DNA of 64,000 nucleotides from contig NZ_CP065037.1 of NCBI RefSeq assembly GCF_019924635.1, positions 3,410,001 through 3,474,000 on the forward strand. The letters run 5' to 3'. The position numbers were made by a program, and so were the translations under genes. The notes below the pieces were generated by a model. It worked only from the letters and a program-made list of their open reading frames with translations, had not been told where the DNA came from and searched no databases. Of the stretch, positions 47,348-55,901 are shown piece by piece. Source of the stretch: Leifsonia sp. ZF2019 (GTDB lineage Bacteria > Actinomycetota > Actinomycetes > Actinomycetales > Microbacteriaceae). Every line of letters begins with the position of its first letter. Position 1 is the stretch's first letter.

Positions 47348-49810
47348 TCATGCGCGCGGGGCGCCGGCGGGCTGTCCCAGCATCCCGAGATCGACGGCGT
47401 TGAGCAGCGCCGATTGCCGGTCGGAGGCTCCCAGCTTCCGGTAGAGAGAACGCAACTGGGTCTTGACCGTGTTGATGGACACCCCGAGGGCGTCAGCGAG
47501 AGCCTGTCGTGAGTCGTGCTCGATCAAGTGCTCGAGCACGGCGCGTTCGCGCGCGGTCAGGGGCTCGCAGGCCTCCGCCCCGGCCAGCCAGCCCGTGGCG
47601 GCGAGCGCGCCGGGCCGCTGGGCCTCCGGCCGGCCCGTGCGGCCCCAGACGAGGGCCGGGGTGGTCAGCCCGTGCTGCGTCGCGATGGCGGCGCTGCGTT
47701 GGAGCATCCGTTCGCTCGCCGCCGGGCGCCCGAGTCTGTGCAGGCACGCGGAGGCGACGGCACACGCCGCGGCGCTGACGCGCGGATCGTCCTCGACGGG
47801 CGCTCGCAACGCGGTCGACACCTCCCGCAGCGCGTCCTCCGTCCGGCCGGCCTGTGCGCTGCGCAGGGACCGCACGAGCGCGGCCTCCGCTCCGCGCCGT
47901 GGCGATGACGAGAGGATGAGGTCGGCTCGACCGGACTGCCCGGTCGCGATCAGCAGAAGGCTGTGCATCAGCATCACCCGCGCGCGCCCGGCGCTCGCCG
48001 CCGGAAGCGCGGCCACGGCGTCCCCGACGCCGACGCAGCCCCGCTCGCATTCCCCCGTGCCGAGCGCATGCAGACCGGACGCCCACACCAGCGCCCAGTC
48101 TCCCGGCGCGTCCTCGGCCGCGAGCGGGTCGTGATGCGGATGCGGCGAAGGCGCGGCATTCTCCGCGCACAGGATCAGACGGAGGGTCTCGGCCAACGGC
48201 CCCGCGAGACGCTCGCGCTGGTCGGGATCGGGCAGCAGCCGGAGCGCTGTTGCGACCTGACCGTCGATCGCCGAGGCGACGGCGGCGGCCAGGGCGAGTT
48301 GCTCTCGGACGGCGCCGTCGGCCCACCCCAGCCCCGACTCGGCCGCGTGGACCGCATACCGGGTGGCTCCCGCGGAGAGCAGGCAGCGGGAGCATTCCAG
48401 CATCAGGGCGGCGAGCGTCGCCCCCAGCTCCTCCTGGGCCGGCTTCGGAAGCTGCTCTGCCGCGCGTGCTGCGGCGTGGGCTGCGCGTGCACTGTGCGCC
48501 GATTCGCCGAGCGCGCGACGGGCGATCGCCCGCAGCGTCAGCGTCCACACGGCGTCGGACTCCATCGTCGAGCCCACGCGACGCAGCGCCGTCAGTGCGT
48601 CCTCGAAGTACGCCCGCGCCCGTCCCGGCCGCACGTCGTCGACGGCCAGACCAGCCAGGACAGCGAGGACGGGGTGTCTGCCGATCAGCTCGCGGGGAAT
48701 CGCACGGAGACACTCTCCGGTCGCCCGCAGGTCCGGGCCGGCGAGCCGGAGCCACCCGGACTGCGCGGCGCGCGCGGCGAGATAGAAATCACCGATGGCG
48801 ACGGCGTTGCGGATCGCCTCGAGGGGACGATCGTTCTCCAGGCACCAGAGCGCGGTCACGCGACGGAGCCCTGCCACCTCACCCGGGTGTCGTCTGCACA
48901 ACTCGTCGAAATAGCCCTGGCGCAACAGAGGCACCAGAGTGAAGATCCGGCGGTCGCCCTCGACCGTCGAGAAGCCGATCCCCAGACGCTCGAGTTCGTC
49001 CAGGGCGGAGCACGCCCGGTCCGTCGCCAGGAGCCGCTCGCAGAGCTCCTGATCGACGCGTTCGGCCACCGAGAGACGCATCGCCGCGGTGAGAAGGTCC
49101 GAGTCGGGTATCCGGGACATGGTGCGGCGGACGAGGACCTCGGCGACGTGGGCGCGCCCACGCCCGTTCCAGTCGAAAGCGCCGTAGTTTCCGCGCGCGA
49201 GCGCGATACCGATGAGTCGTGCCGCCAGGGGCAGCACCGTGTCGGCGAGGTAGACCTCGTCGGGGTCGTGGGGGCCTGCCAGGAGTGTGACGAGCTCTCG
49301 CGCCTCGGACCGACGGAACATGAGCTCGCGCGCGCCGATCACGGTCTGATCGATGTCGCAGCTCTCCGACAGGTCCGTCATCGCCGGAGCGTGACGTGTG
49401 GCGATGACGAACCGCGCGTTGCCTGCGGTGCGGGTCACCGCGCGGATCTGCGCGAGCAGGGCGGGATCGTCGTCGCACTCGTCGATGACGGCGACGACCT
49501 TGCGGCCGATCGCCGCCAGCTGCTCGGCGAGCTGGGGAAGCGGGGCGGGTGAAAGGGACAGCAGGTCGGCGAACTGCGACCAGAACGAACCGGCGGTCGT
49601 CGGATAGTCGAACCACAGCATCGTCCGATCGGCGTCGGAGCTCGCCCAGTGCGCGAGGAGGGTCGACTTGCCGCACCCGCTCGGCCCCTCCACGATCACG
49701 AGGGGCACCTCCGCATCGAGCTTCGCGAGGAGCCCGGCGCGCGTGACCAATGCCCCGGGCATCGGCGGGGGCGGCGATCCCGGCAGGTGCAACGGACGCC
49801 GCTCACTCAT
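47348..49810 (-). CDS. LuxR-family STAND ATPase regulator (MalT-like), first copy
   Basis: The 820-residue protein has an N-terminal NTPase with Walker A VEGPSGCGKSTLL near residue 43 and Walker B VVAVIDECDD near 108. A long helical repeat region follows, and a C-terminal LuxR HTH has LTARERAVLEHLIEHDSRQA and VSINTVKTQLRSLYRKLGAS. Proteins of this layout sense a ligand and switch on adjacent genes. The start overlaps the small upstream gene by 8 bp. The second copy at 50150 is clearly a paralog by layout and HTH motif. Confidence 0.9.
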   Translation of the reverse strand: MSERRPLHLPGSPPPPMPGALVTRAGLLAKLDAEVPLVIVEGPSGCGKSTLLAHWASSDADRTMLWFDYPTTAGSFWSQFADLLSLSPAPLPQLAEQLAAIGRKVVAVIDECDDDPALLAQIRAVTRTAGNARFVIATRHAPAMTDLSESCDIDQTVIGARELMFRRSEARELVTLLAGPHDPDEVYLADTVLPLAARLIGIALARGNYGAFDWNGRGRAHVAEVLVRRTMSRIPDSDLLTAAMRLSVAERVDQELCERLLATDRACSALDELERLGIGFSTVEGDRRIFTLVPLLRQGYFDELCRRHPGEVAGLRRVTALWCLENDRPLEAIRNAVAIGDFYLAARAAQSGWLRLAGPDLRATGECLRAIPRELIGRHPVLAVLAGLAVDDVRPGRARAYFEDALTALRRVGSTMESDAVWTLTLRAIARRALGESAHSARAAHAAARAAEQLPKPAQEELGATLAALMLECSRCLLSAGATRYAVHAAESGLGWADGAVREQLALAAAVASAIDGQVATALRLLPDPDQRERLAGPLAETLRLILCAENAAPSPHPHHDPLAAEDAPGDWALVWASGLHALGTGECERGCVGVGDAVAALPAASAGRARVMLMHSLLLIATGQSGRADLILSSSPRRGAEAALVRSLRSAQAGRTEDALREVSTALRAPVEDDPRVSAAACAVASACLHRLGRPAASERMLQRSAAIATQHGLTTPALVWGRTGRPEAQRPGALAATGWLAGAEACEPLTARERAVLEHLIEHDSRQALADALGVSINTVKTQLRSLYRKLGASDRQSALLNAVDLGMLGQPAGAPRA

Positions 49811-50075
49811 CGGCGGAACCGCCGATGCTCAGATCGAGCAGGGCGCGGACGGCGTCGTCCGAGCATCCGTCGCCGGTGAGGATCACCCCGTCGATGGTCG
49901 TGGCCTGCCAGCAGCCGTGCGCCACATCGATGTAGCCGACGCGGAAGTCGGGGCGACCGAGGCCGACCTGCCGATCATGCTCTGGCACGGATGCGGGGAA
50001 CCGGTAGACGTATCCGTCTGGACTGACCACCGTCTCGTCGTCGGCGCCGTGCACGTCGTCTGGGAGAGAATTCAC
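49803..50075 (-). CDS. hypothetical protein coupled to the LuxR regulator (90 aa)
   Basis: The GTG start at 50075 gives MNSLPDDVHGADDETVVSPD, a short acidic protein with a beta-rich middle (GRPDFRVGYIDVAHGCWQAT, IDGVILTGDGCSDDAVRAL). It has no signal or membrane segment. It sits between two large LuxR-type regulators and overlaps the next start by 8 bp, so it is probably co-translated with that regulator. The family is unknown. Confidence 0.6.
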   Translation of the reverse strand: MNSLPDDVHGADDETVVSPDGYVYRFPASVPEHDRQVGLGRPDFRVGYIDVAHGCWQATTIDGVILTGDGCSDDAVRALLDLSIGGSADE

Positions 50076-50149
50076 CCCTCATGCTGCCCACGCGCGGAGG
50101 CGGCCCGGCAGACGTCGGCCACCGCAGGGGACGCAAATCGCCCGCTGAT

Positions 50150-52555
50150 TCACCCCTGACGCGGGCCGGCGATCAGCCGGAGCTCGCTGGCGCGCGCCAG
50201 CGCGGCCTCGCGACTGCTCACGCCCAGCTTCCGGTAGACCGACCGCAACTGCGTCTTGATCGTGTTGATCGAGACCTGCAGCTGGTCGGCGAGCTCCTCA
50301 CGCGTCCGGCAGTGCGTGAGCGCGAAGAGGATCTCCAGTTCTCGTCGCGAAAGGGTCGGAAGCTCCTCGAGCGCCGGGAAGCGGTAGGGCCAGGATGGCG
50401 CGCCGCCCGCGATATGCCGGGCGATGACCGCCTGAACGCCGTCCGGCGCGAGAGCGAGAGGGGTGGAGAGCCCGTGGTGCGACAGCAGGGCACCCGCATC
50501 CGCCGCGAGTCGCTCGAGGAGGTCGGCCCCGGCGGCATCCGCCGCCGCGACCCCGACCACGGCGGCCATCGCTCGCACGCGTGGCGACACCCCCGCGACT
50601 CCCCCGGCTGTGGTGTCGGCGAGGGTGACGAGGGCCGATCCGGCATCGTCTCGGAGCACGGACTCGAGCGCCGACAGCACCTGGCCGACAGGCGGCTGCG
50701 AGCGGGAGCCGGCCGGGGAAGGGACCCCGGCGAGCAGCCAGGCGAGCCGGGACTCGGCGGCCAGCACGCCGCGCCAATACGGTGCTGACCCGTCGAGAAG
50801 GGCGCTGTCGATCACGGCTCTGACCCGGGGGTGGTCTCCCTCGGCCAGATCGATCATGCACTCCACAGCGATCGCCGCGGGACGATGCTCGACCGTCGCC
50901 AGGTGCGGCTGGAGCACGGAGAGCGTGGTGCGGGCGCGTGCAGCGTCCCCGCGTTCGAGCAGCAGGATCGACTCGGCGAGGACCCCGAAGAAGCCCAGAT
51001 AGCTGTGATCCCAGCGCGCGGGATGCGGAGTGTCGGAGCGGACCCGCAGCAGTTCGGTCGCCTCGCGCAGCCGTCCCGCAAGGGCGACTACTCCGGCCAT
51101 CACGCTCACGCAGTGGAACCAGCCCGCCGTACCCGGGCCGTTGCAGCGCAACCCCAGGGTCAGCATGGCCTCGGCGCGATCGATCTGGCCGGCGTTCACG
51201 AAAGTGAGCGCGAAATGCACGATCAGTCGGCTGGTCCCCGGCTCGGCGATCAGCGCACGCTCCGGATACGTCTGCACGATCCCCTCGGCCCGCGCGGCCG
51301 CGCGCACCGCCCCCGTCAGCCTGCCCTGCAGACGCAGCGCGGCCGTCAGCATCCCGAGGAGCCACAGCTGCTCCCCCGGTTCGACGCTTCCCACGTTCTT
51401 GCGGATGGACTCCGCGGCCAGATCGAACATCGGGAGGGCGGCGTCTTTGTTGCCCGCGGCGAGATAGTGCAAGCCGACCATCAGGTTCATGGCCGGGAAT
51501 CTGCTCCTGTCGCCGACGGGGACCCGCTGGAGGGCGGCGGCGGCGGGCGAGTCGACCAGCCCCTCCCAACTCGTGCGGATCACCCGTGACGCCAAGTACA
51601 GGTCATCGATCTCGAGGGCGGCCTGCAGCGCCGGCCACGGGTGGCCGTTCTCCAGCGCCCACAGCGCGTCCCGCCTCACCCACGCCCGGGTCTCGTCGGT
51701 CCCGCGCTCTGCTCTCCGGTTGCGCAACGCCGCCCGGATCTCGGGAAAGAACTCGAACTCGTCCGGCCCCGTCCACCTGCCCAACGCCAGCTCCTCCGCG
51801 AGCGAGAGACGGGCGGGATGCTCGGCCCCGAGCGTCGACTGCACGAAGGCGTCCGAGAGGACCGGCGAGAAGGCCAGGCGAGCGAACGCCGAGAGCAGCC
51901 CGTCCGGATCGTCCTGGGTGGCGAGCACGAATTCGAGGTAGCGTTCGGCGGATCGGCTGTCGTCGAAGTTCTCGCCGGCGAGGAGCACGATCCGCCACCG
52001 CAATGGCGAGATGCTGTCGGGGACGGGCGACGGACTGGCCGGGCGCAGCCGGCTCAGGAGCCGGCCGGCCTCAGCGGAGGTGAACGCCAGGTCGGTCGCG
52101 TCGATCAGCTCCACCGCCGAGGGTGAGGCCGCCGCGAGTGCCGTGAATCGTTCGGGGTGCCGACTGGTCAGGATGAACCGGAGCAGCGACGTCGACTCCA
52201 GCAGGCGGAGCACGTCGTGGGCGAAGGCGGGCTCGTCCGGCACGTCGTCCACGATGACGGTGGCGGGCTCGTCCACCTGCGCCACGGCATCGATCCAGTC
52301 GTCCGGCTGGGACCCGGCCCCCTGGTCGCCGGGCGGCACGAGGTCCAAGCGCGCGGCGATGTCGAACCAGAGCTCTGCGCGGCCCCTGCCGCGTCCGGAC
52401 ACGGAGGCGCACCGCTCGCGCGCGACCCGCGCGTATTCACGGACGAGCGCCGACTTGCCGTACCCGGCCGGCGCGCCGATGCAGATCAACCGGGTCGGCG
52501 CGCTCAGGCGCTGCAGCAGGCGGGGCCGCGAGACGAACTGCTGTGGCACCTCCAT
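50150..52555 (-). CDS. LuxR-family STAND ATPase regulator (MalT-like), second copy
   Basis: The 801-residue protein has Walker A CIGAPAGYGKSALV near residue 30, Walker B ATVIVDDVPD near 100, a helical middle, and a C-terminal LuxR HTH (LSRRELEILFALTHCRTREE, VSINTIKTQLRSVYRKLGVS). The HTH core matches the first copy almost residue for residue, indicating duplication. The immediate upstream gene is an NlpC/P60 hydrolase 28 bp away, so expression may be linked to cell-wall genes. The inducer is unknown. Confidence 0.9.
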   Translation of the reverse strand: MEVPQQFVSRPRLLQRLSAPTRLICIGAPAGYGKSALVREYARVARERCASVSGRGRGRAELWFDIAARLDLVPPGDQGAGSQPDDWIDAVAQVDEPATVIVDDVPDEPAFAHDVLRLLESTSLLRFILTSRHPERFTALAAASPSAVELIDATDLAFTSAEAGRLLSRLRPASPSPVPDSISPLRWRIVLLAGENFDDSRSAERYLEFVLATQDDPDGLLSAFARLAFSPVLSDAFVQSTLGAEHPARLSLAEELALGRWTGPDEFEFFPEIRAALRNRRAERGTDETRAWVRRDALWALENGHPWPALQAALEIDDLYLASRVIRTSWEGLVDSPAAAALQRVPVGDRSRFPAMNLMVGLHYLAAGNKDAALPMFDLAAESIRKNVGSVEPGEQLWLLGMLTAALRLQGRLTGAVRAAARAEGIVQTYPERALIAEPGTSRLIVHFALTFVNAGQIDRAEAMLTLGLRCNGPGTAGWFHCVSVMAGVVALAGRLREATELLRVRSDTPHPARWDHSYLGFFGVLAESILLLERGDAARARTTLSVLQPHLATVEHRPAAIAVECMIDLAEGDHPRVRAVIDSALLDGSAPYWRGVLAAESRLAWLLAGVPSPAGSRSQPPVGQVLSALESVLRDDAGSALVTLADTTAGGVAGVSPRVRAMAAVVGVAAADAAGADLLERLAADAGALLSHHGLSTPLALAPDGVQAVIARHIAGGAPSWPYRFPALEELPTLSRRELEILFALTHCRTREELADQLQVSINTIKTQLRSVYRKLGVSSREAALARASELRLIAGPRQG

Positions 52556-52582
52556 CGCTCACCGCCTTCGCCCCGCCGTGGA

Positions 52583-53875
52583 TCAGGCCGAGGGACGCGC
52601 CACCTGGTACCAGGGCGAGCCCCAGACGGACTGGATCTTCACGACGTCGCCCTCGGTGGGCGCAGCGATCATCTGTCCGCCGCCGATGTAGATGCCGACG
52701 TGGTAGAAGTCACCCGGGCCGCTGCCCCAGAAGATGAGGTCGCCCGGCTGCTTGGCACTGTACGAGACGAGCTGGCCCCTGCCCTGGGCCGTGTAGTACT
52801 GGTTGTTCACCGAGTGCGAGCCGATGTAGACGCCCGCGTAGGCGTAGGCCTTCATCGTCAAGCCGGAGCAGTCCCACGTGCTCGGACCGGCGCCGCCGAG
52901 CTGGTAGGGCTTGCCGAGCTGCGAGCGCGCGTAGGCGATGGCCGTGTCGACGACGTTGCCGTCGGGGGGCGCGACCGGGCCGCCACCGCCCGAGGACGAT
53001 CCGCCGCCCGAGGACGACCCGCCGCCGCCGGACGACGATCCGCCGCCGGAGCTCGCCGGAGGCGGGGCCTGCTCCGCGGCTTTGCGCGCCGCCTCCTGCT
53101 GGGCCTTGAGCTGCTCGCCCTGGAGGTAGGCGGCCTCGACGGTGGACGACGTGTTCTTCAGGGCGGCGAGCTGGGCGACGAGCTCGGTCGACTTGCTCTC
53201 CTGCGTGGCCAGCGCGGCCTGCGCCTTGACCTGGGCGGCGTTCGCGGCAGCGAGGGCCGTGTCGGCTTGCGAGGCGAGCTCCTGCCGGGCCGACTTGGCG
53301 GACGTGGCCTGCGCCTTCAGCGATTCGGCGGCGTTCTTGTCCTTGGTCGCCTGCTCGTACACGGCCTTGGACTGCTCCGTGAGCTTGCTCATCGTGCCGA
53401 GCTGGAAGAGGAGCTTGTCGGCGTTGTCGCCCGAGCCTCCGCCGTTGAGCATGAGCTGGCTGGTCATATCGCCGCCCGCGGACTTCGCCAGGTGGGAGGC
53501 CAGGAGTCCCGCGCGCATCTGCGAGGTCTTCGCCTTGGCGGCCGCATCCGTCGCCTGCTTCTGCAGGTCCGCCTCCTTGGCGGTCGCGGAGTCGAGCGCG
53601 ATCTTGGCCTGCAGGTACGCCTCGGCGGCCTTGGCGGACTCGACGCGTGCGGCGTCGACCCCCGACTGGAGGGTGCCGATCAGCGACGTGATGTTGTCGA
53701 TCATCGCCTGCTGGTTCGCGACGTTCGACTTGGCCTGCTGCACGTCGTTCCACGACGGGTAGTCGACCGCCTGTGCGGGGGTCACGATGCCGATGGAGGC
53801 GGTGACCGCTCCCATCACGCCGGCGCCGATCGCCAGCCCGGTGCGGGTGCGTGTGCTCTTGTCGTTCTCAGCCAA
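52583..53875 (-). CDS. secreted coiled-coil NlpC/P60 peptidoglycan endopeptidase
   Basis: A signal peptide (residues about 1-36, cleavage near PAQAVD) and a long coiled coil (about 40-270, rich in AKAAEAYLQAK-type repeats) are followed by a Gly/Ser linker and a C-terminal NlpC/P60 domain (about 310-430). Catalytic Cys lies in WDCSGLTMKAY and His in YHVGIYIGGGQ. The usual third polar residue position reads Ala (MIAAPTEGD). RipA-like enzymes of this shape cut stem peptides to separate daughter cells. The ATG overlaps the upstream M23 gene by 8 bp, so the pair is co-translated. Confidence 0.9.
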   Translation of the reverse strand: MAENDKSTRTRTGLAIGAGVMGAVTASIGIVTPAQAVDYPSWNDVQQAKSNVANQQAMIDNITSLIGTLQSGVDAARVESAKAAEAYLQAKIALDSATAKEADLQKQATDAAAKAKTSQMRAGLLASHLAKSAGGDMTSQLMLNGGGSGDNADKLLFQLGTMSKLTEQSKAVYEQATKDKNAAESLKAQATSAKSARQELASQADTALAAANAAQVKAQAALATQESKSTELVAQLAALKNTSSTVEAAYLQGEQLKAQQEAARKAAEQAPPPASSGGGSSSGGGGSSSGGGSSSGGGGPVAPPDGNVVDTAIAYARSQLGKPYQLGGAGPSTWDCSGLTMKAYAYAGVYIGSHSVNNQYYTAQGRGQLVSYSAKQPGDLIFWGSGPGDFYHVGIYIGGGQMIAAPTEGDVVKIQSVWGSPWYQVARPSA

Positions 53876-55130
53876 GGGGGGCCTGCCTGTCTCTCATGAA
53901 CGGGATGCCGTCGATCTTCACGTCGTTGATGCGCACCTCGAAGTGGAGGTGGCACCCTGTGGAGGCTCCGGTCGTTCCGACGCGGGCGATCGGCTGCCCG
54001 GCGCCCACACCCTGGCCGATGCCGACCATGATGCCGCCGTCGCGGATGTGCGCGTAACCGGTCTTGATGCCGCCGCCGTTGTCGATCAGCACGAAGTTGC
54101 CGTACGAGCCGTAGTAGCCCGCGTAGATCACGGTGCCGCCGTAGGCGGCGTAGATCGGCGAGCCGCAGCCGGCGCCGATGTCGATGCCCTGGTGGTAGGT
54201 ACTGCCGACGCCGCCGGGCGACGGCCGCGAGCCGAAGCCGTCGGTGATCGGGCCGGCCGCGGGGACCGCCCACCCCTGCGGTCCCACGTAGCCGCCCGGG
54301 AGTCCGCCGGAACCACGCGCGGCGGCCGCAGCGGCCGCAGCGGCGACCCCGGCCTCGTATCCCTGCACCGTCTTCGCCGTGGCGTCCTTGAGCGCGGCCA
54401 GCTGCGCCTGCATCACGACGATCTGCTTCTGCTGCTCGGCGAGCTTGTCCTGCGCGGCCTTCGCCGCGGCGATCGCGGCCTCCATCGCGGCCTGCGCGGC
54501 GATCTGCAGCTTCTCGCGCTCCGCCTTGGCGACCTCCGCCTGCGCAGAGAGCGAGTCCGCCGTGTTCTGCGCCGCCTTCGCGTCGCTGTAGACCTTGTTC
54601 GACTGCTCGACGAGCTTCGACATGCTGCCGAGGTCGGAGAGGAGCTTGTCCGGGCTCTTCGACGAGGCGCCGTTGCCGCTCAGGAAGAGATTGGCAGTCA
54701 GGTTGCGGCCGCCCGTGCGGTAGAGCTGCGCCGCCAGCTTGCCCGCCTGGGCGCTCGCGGCGTCGGCCTTCTGCTGGCTCTCCGCCGCCTGCTTGTCGAG
54801 CTCCTGCGCCCGCATGTTGGCGTCGTCGAACTTGGCCTCGGCGACCTGCAGCTCGGCGCCACGCTTCTCGGCCTCGGCCTGCGTGGTGGCGACCTCGCCC
54901 TTCAGCTGCGCGATCAGGTTGGTGATCTTGTCGACCTGGGCGGATGCCGTCGACTCGTTGGCCTTGGCGTTCTGGACGTCCTGCCAGCTCGGGTAGTCGT
55001 CGGCGTAGGCCGGGGCGACGGAGCCGGCCGCGGCGACGGCTGCAACGATCAGGGCGGCGATCCCGGTGCGCAGCACCCGACCGCGTCGCCGGGGCGTCCT
55101 CTCCCCGGATCCACTCGTCTCGCGTCTCAT
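53868..55130 (-). CDS. secreted coiled-coil M23 peptidase
   Basis: A signal peptide (IAALIVAAVAAAGSVAPAYA) precedes a coiled coil (about residues 40-250) and a C-terminal LytM/M23 domain. Zinc ligands lie in HQGIDIGAG and the HxH of CHLHFEV. The coiled-coil N-part and opening DYPSWQDVQNAK resemble those of the neighbour (DYPSWNDVQQAK), so the two share an ancestor or partner. EnvC/FtsX-type regulation of wall hydrolysis is a known role for such proteins. ATG 55130 has GAGG ahead of it; ATG 55160 is an alternative. Confidence 0.9.
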   Translation of the reverse strand: MRRETSGSGERTPRRRGRVLRTGIAALIVAAVAAAGSVAPAYADDYPSWQDVQNAKANESTASAQVDKITNLIAQLKGEVATTQAEAEKRGAELQVAEAKFDDANMRAQELDKQAAESQQKADAASAQAGKLAAQLYRTGGRNLTANLFLSGNGASSKSPDKLLSDLGSMSKLVEQSNKVYSDAKAAQNTADSLSAQAEVAKAEREKLQIAAQAAMEAAIAAAKAAQDKLAEQQKQIVVMQAQLAALKDATAKTVQGYEAGVAAAAAAAAARGSGGLPGGYVGPQGWAVPAAGPITDGFGSRPSPGGVGSTYHQGIDIGAGCGSPIYAAYGGTVIYAGYYGSYGNFVLIDNGGGIKTGYAHIRDGGIMVGIGQGVGAGQPIARVGTTGASTGCHLHFEVRINDVKIDGIPFMRDRQAPLG

Positions 55131-55500
55131 CGCCACCTCGAACCCGCTCGTTTCACGCATCGCATCATGTCTCGTTCGTCACACCAGTCGCACGGGTATC
55201 GCTAGTCAACTCGTGCAACTTTACCAACATGCGCCCGCGAAGCCCAGGGTCGGTGGGCGCGGCGGGGCCGACGGCGCGTGACTCACGCGGACGGCGGGGG
55301 GAGCCGTCGCTCGCAATCTGCCACGGAGACCCGCCGAATCCCGGCATTTGCGTGGGGCGTCGCCCGATCCGGAACCTCCTGCGGGGGCGGCCCGGCATCG
55401 GACCCGCCCGGGATGCAGGACCGATTCGCATTCCGTCCGCATCTTCCGTATGCTTATGCGTCGGTGGTCGTCGTGAAGCGAAAGCGGAGCGGGACAACCC
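55131..55500. other. regulatory gap between M23 gene and tRNA cluster
   Basis: The 370-bp gap has no convincing gene. The side near the M23 start is AT-richer (around 55200-55230, GGTATCGCTAGTCAACTCGT) and should hold that gene's promoter on the minus strand. Near 55448, TATGCTTAT resembles an extended -10 box about 50 bases before tRNA-Glu. A MtrA- or other-type operator cannot be confirmed. Confidence 0.4.
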
Positions 55501-55573
55501 GGCCCCATCGTTTAGCGGCCTAGGACACCGCCCTTTCACGGCGGCAGCACGGGTTCGAATCCCGTTGGGGTCA
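55501..55573 (+). tRNA. tRNA-Glu (anticodon TTC)
   Basis: Acceptor GGCCCCA pairs with TGGGGTC (one G-T pair). The D-arm carries TAGCGGCCTAGGACA, anticodon loop CTTTCAC carries TTC between ACCGCC/GGCGGC stems, and the T-arm has ACGGG-TTCGAAT-CCCGT. The CCA is not encoded after discriminator A. Confidence 0.97.
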
Positions 55574-55601
55574 CCCGTCCTCGCAAGCAGTGGGCGTCAC
55601 G

Positions 55602-55607
55602 TACAAT
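55602..55607 (+). promoter_or_regulatory. -10 box of tRNA-Asp
   Basis: TACAAT lies 16 bases ahead of the tRNA-Asp 5' end, suitable spacing for a start site near 55614. No good -35 was found, so this is a partial promoter call. Confidence 0.4.
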
Positions 55608-55622
55608 TGAACACACAAGTAA

Positions 55623-55699
55623 GGCCCTGTAGCGCAGTTGGTTAGCGTGCCGCCCTGTCACGGCGGAGGTCGCGGGTTCAAGTCCCGTCAGGGTCGCCA
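55623..55699 (+). tRNA. tRNA-Asp (anticodon GTC)
   Basis: Acceptor GGCCCTG pairs with CAGGGTC, discriminator G and CCA encoded (55697-55699). The D-arm is GCGCAGTTGGTTAGCG, anticodon loop CTGTCAC carries GTC, and the T-arm is GCGGG-TTCAAGT-CCCGT (one mismatch/G-T pair). Confidence 0.97.
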
Positions 55700-55706
55700 C
55701 GGCGAC

Positions 55707-55730
55707 AAGCCCTTCCCCTCGGAAGGGCTT
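55707..55730 (+). terminator. hairpin between tRNA-Asp and tRNA-Phe
   Basis: AAGCCCTTCC and GGAAGGGCTT form a 10-bp perfect stem with a 4-base loop 8 bases after the tRNA-Asp CCA. It can end the Glu-Asp transcript or aid processing; there is no long T run. Confidence 0.7.
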
Positions 55731-55755
55731 CCGTCTATCACCGCCCCGGCGGTGA

Positions 55756-55831
55756 GGCTCTGTAGCTCAGTTGGTAGAGCGTTCGACTGAAAATCGAAAG
55801 GTCACCGGATCGATGCCGGTCGGAGCCACCA
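55756..55831 (+). tRNA. tRNA-Phe (anticodon GAA) with atypical T-loop
   Basis: Acceptor GGCTCTG pairs with CGGAGCC, discriminator A and CCA encoded (55829-55831). The D-arm is GCTCAGTTGGTAGAGC and anticodon loop CTGAAAA carries GAA. The T-loop reads ATCGATG inside stem ACCGG/CCGGT, where nearly all tRNAs have TTCGANN, so position 54 is A. The rest of the cloverleaf is intact. Confidence 0.95.
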
Positions 55832-55836
55832 CGAAG

Positions 55837-55868
55837 ACCCCCGGTCCATTACGGAATCCGGGGGTTTT
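55837..55868. terminator. terminator after tRNA-Phe
   Basis: ACCCCCGG and CCGGGGGT form the stem with a 13-base loop, followed by a T run. It sits between the tRNA cluster and the convergent oxidoreductase gene, so it serves both strands. Confidence 0.85.
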
Positions 55869-55901
55869 CGCTGCCTGAAGTGCAACCGAGATGGTCTCGT
55901 G

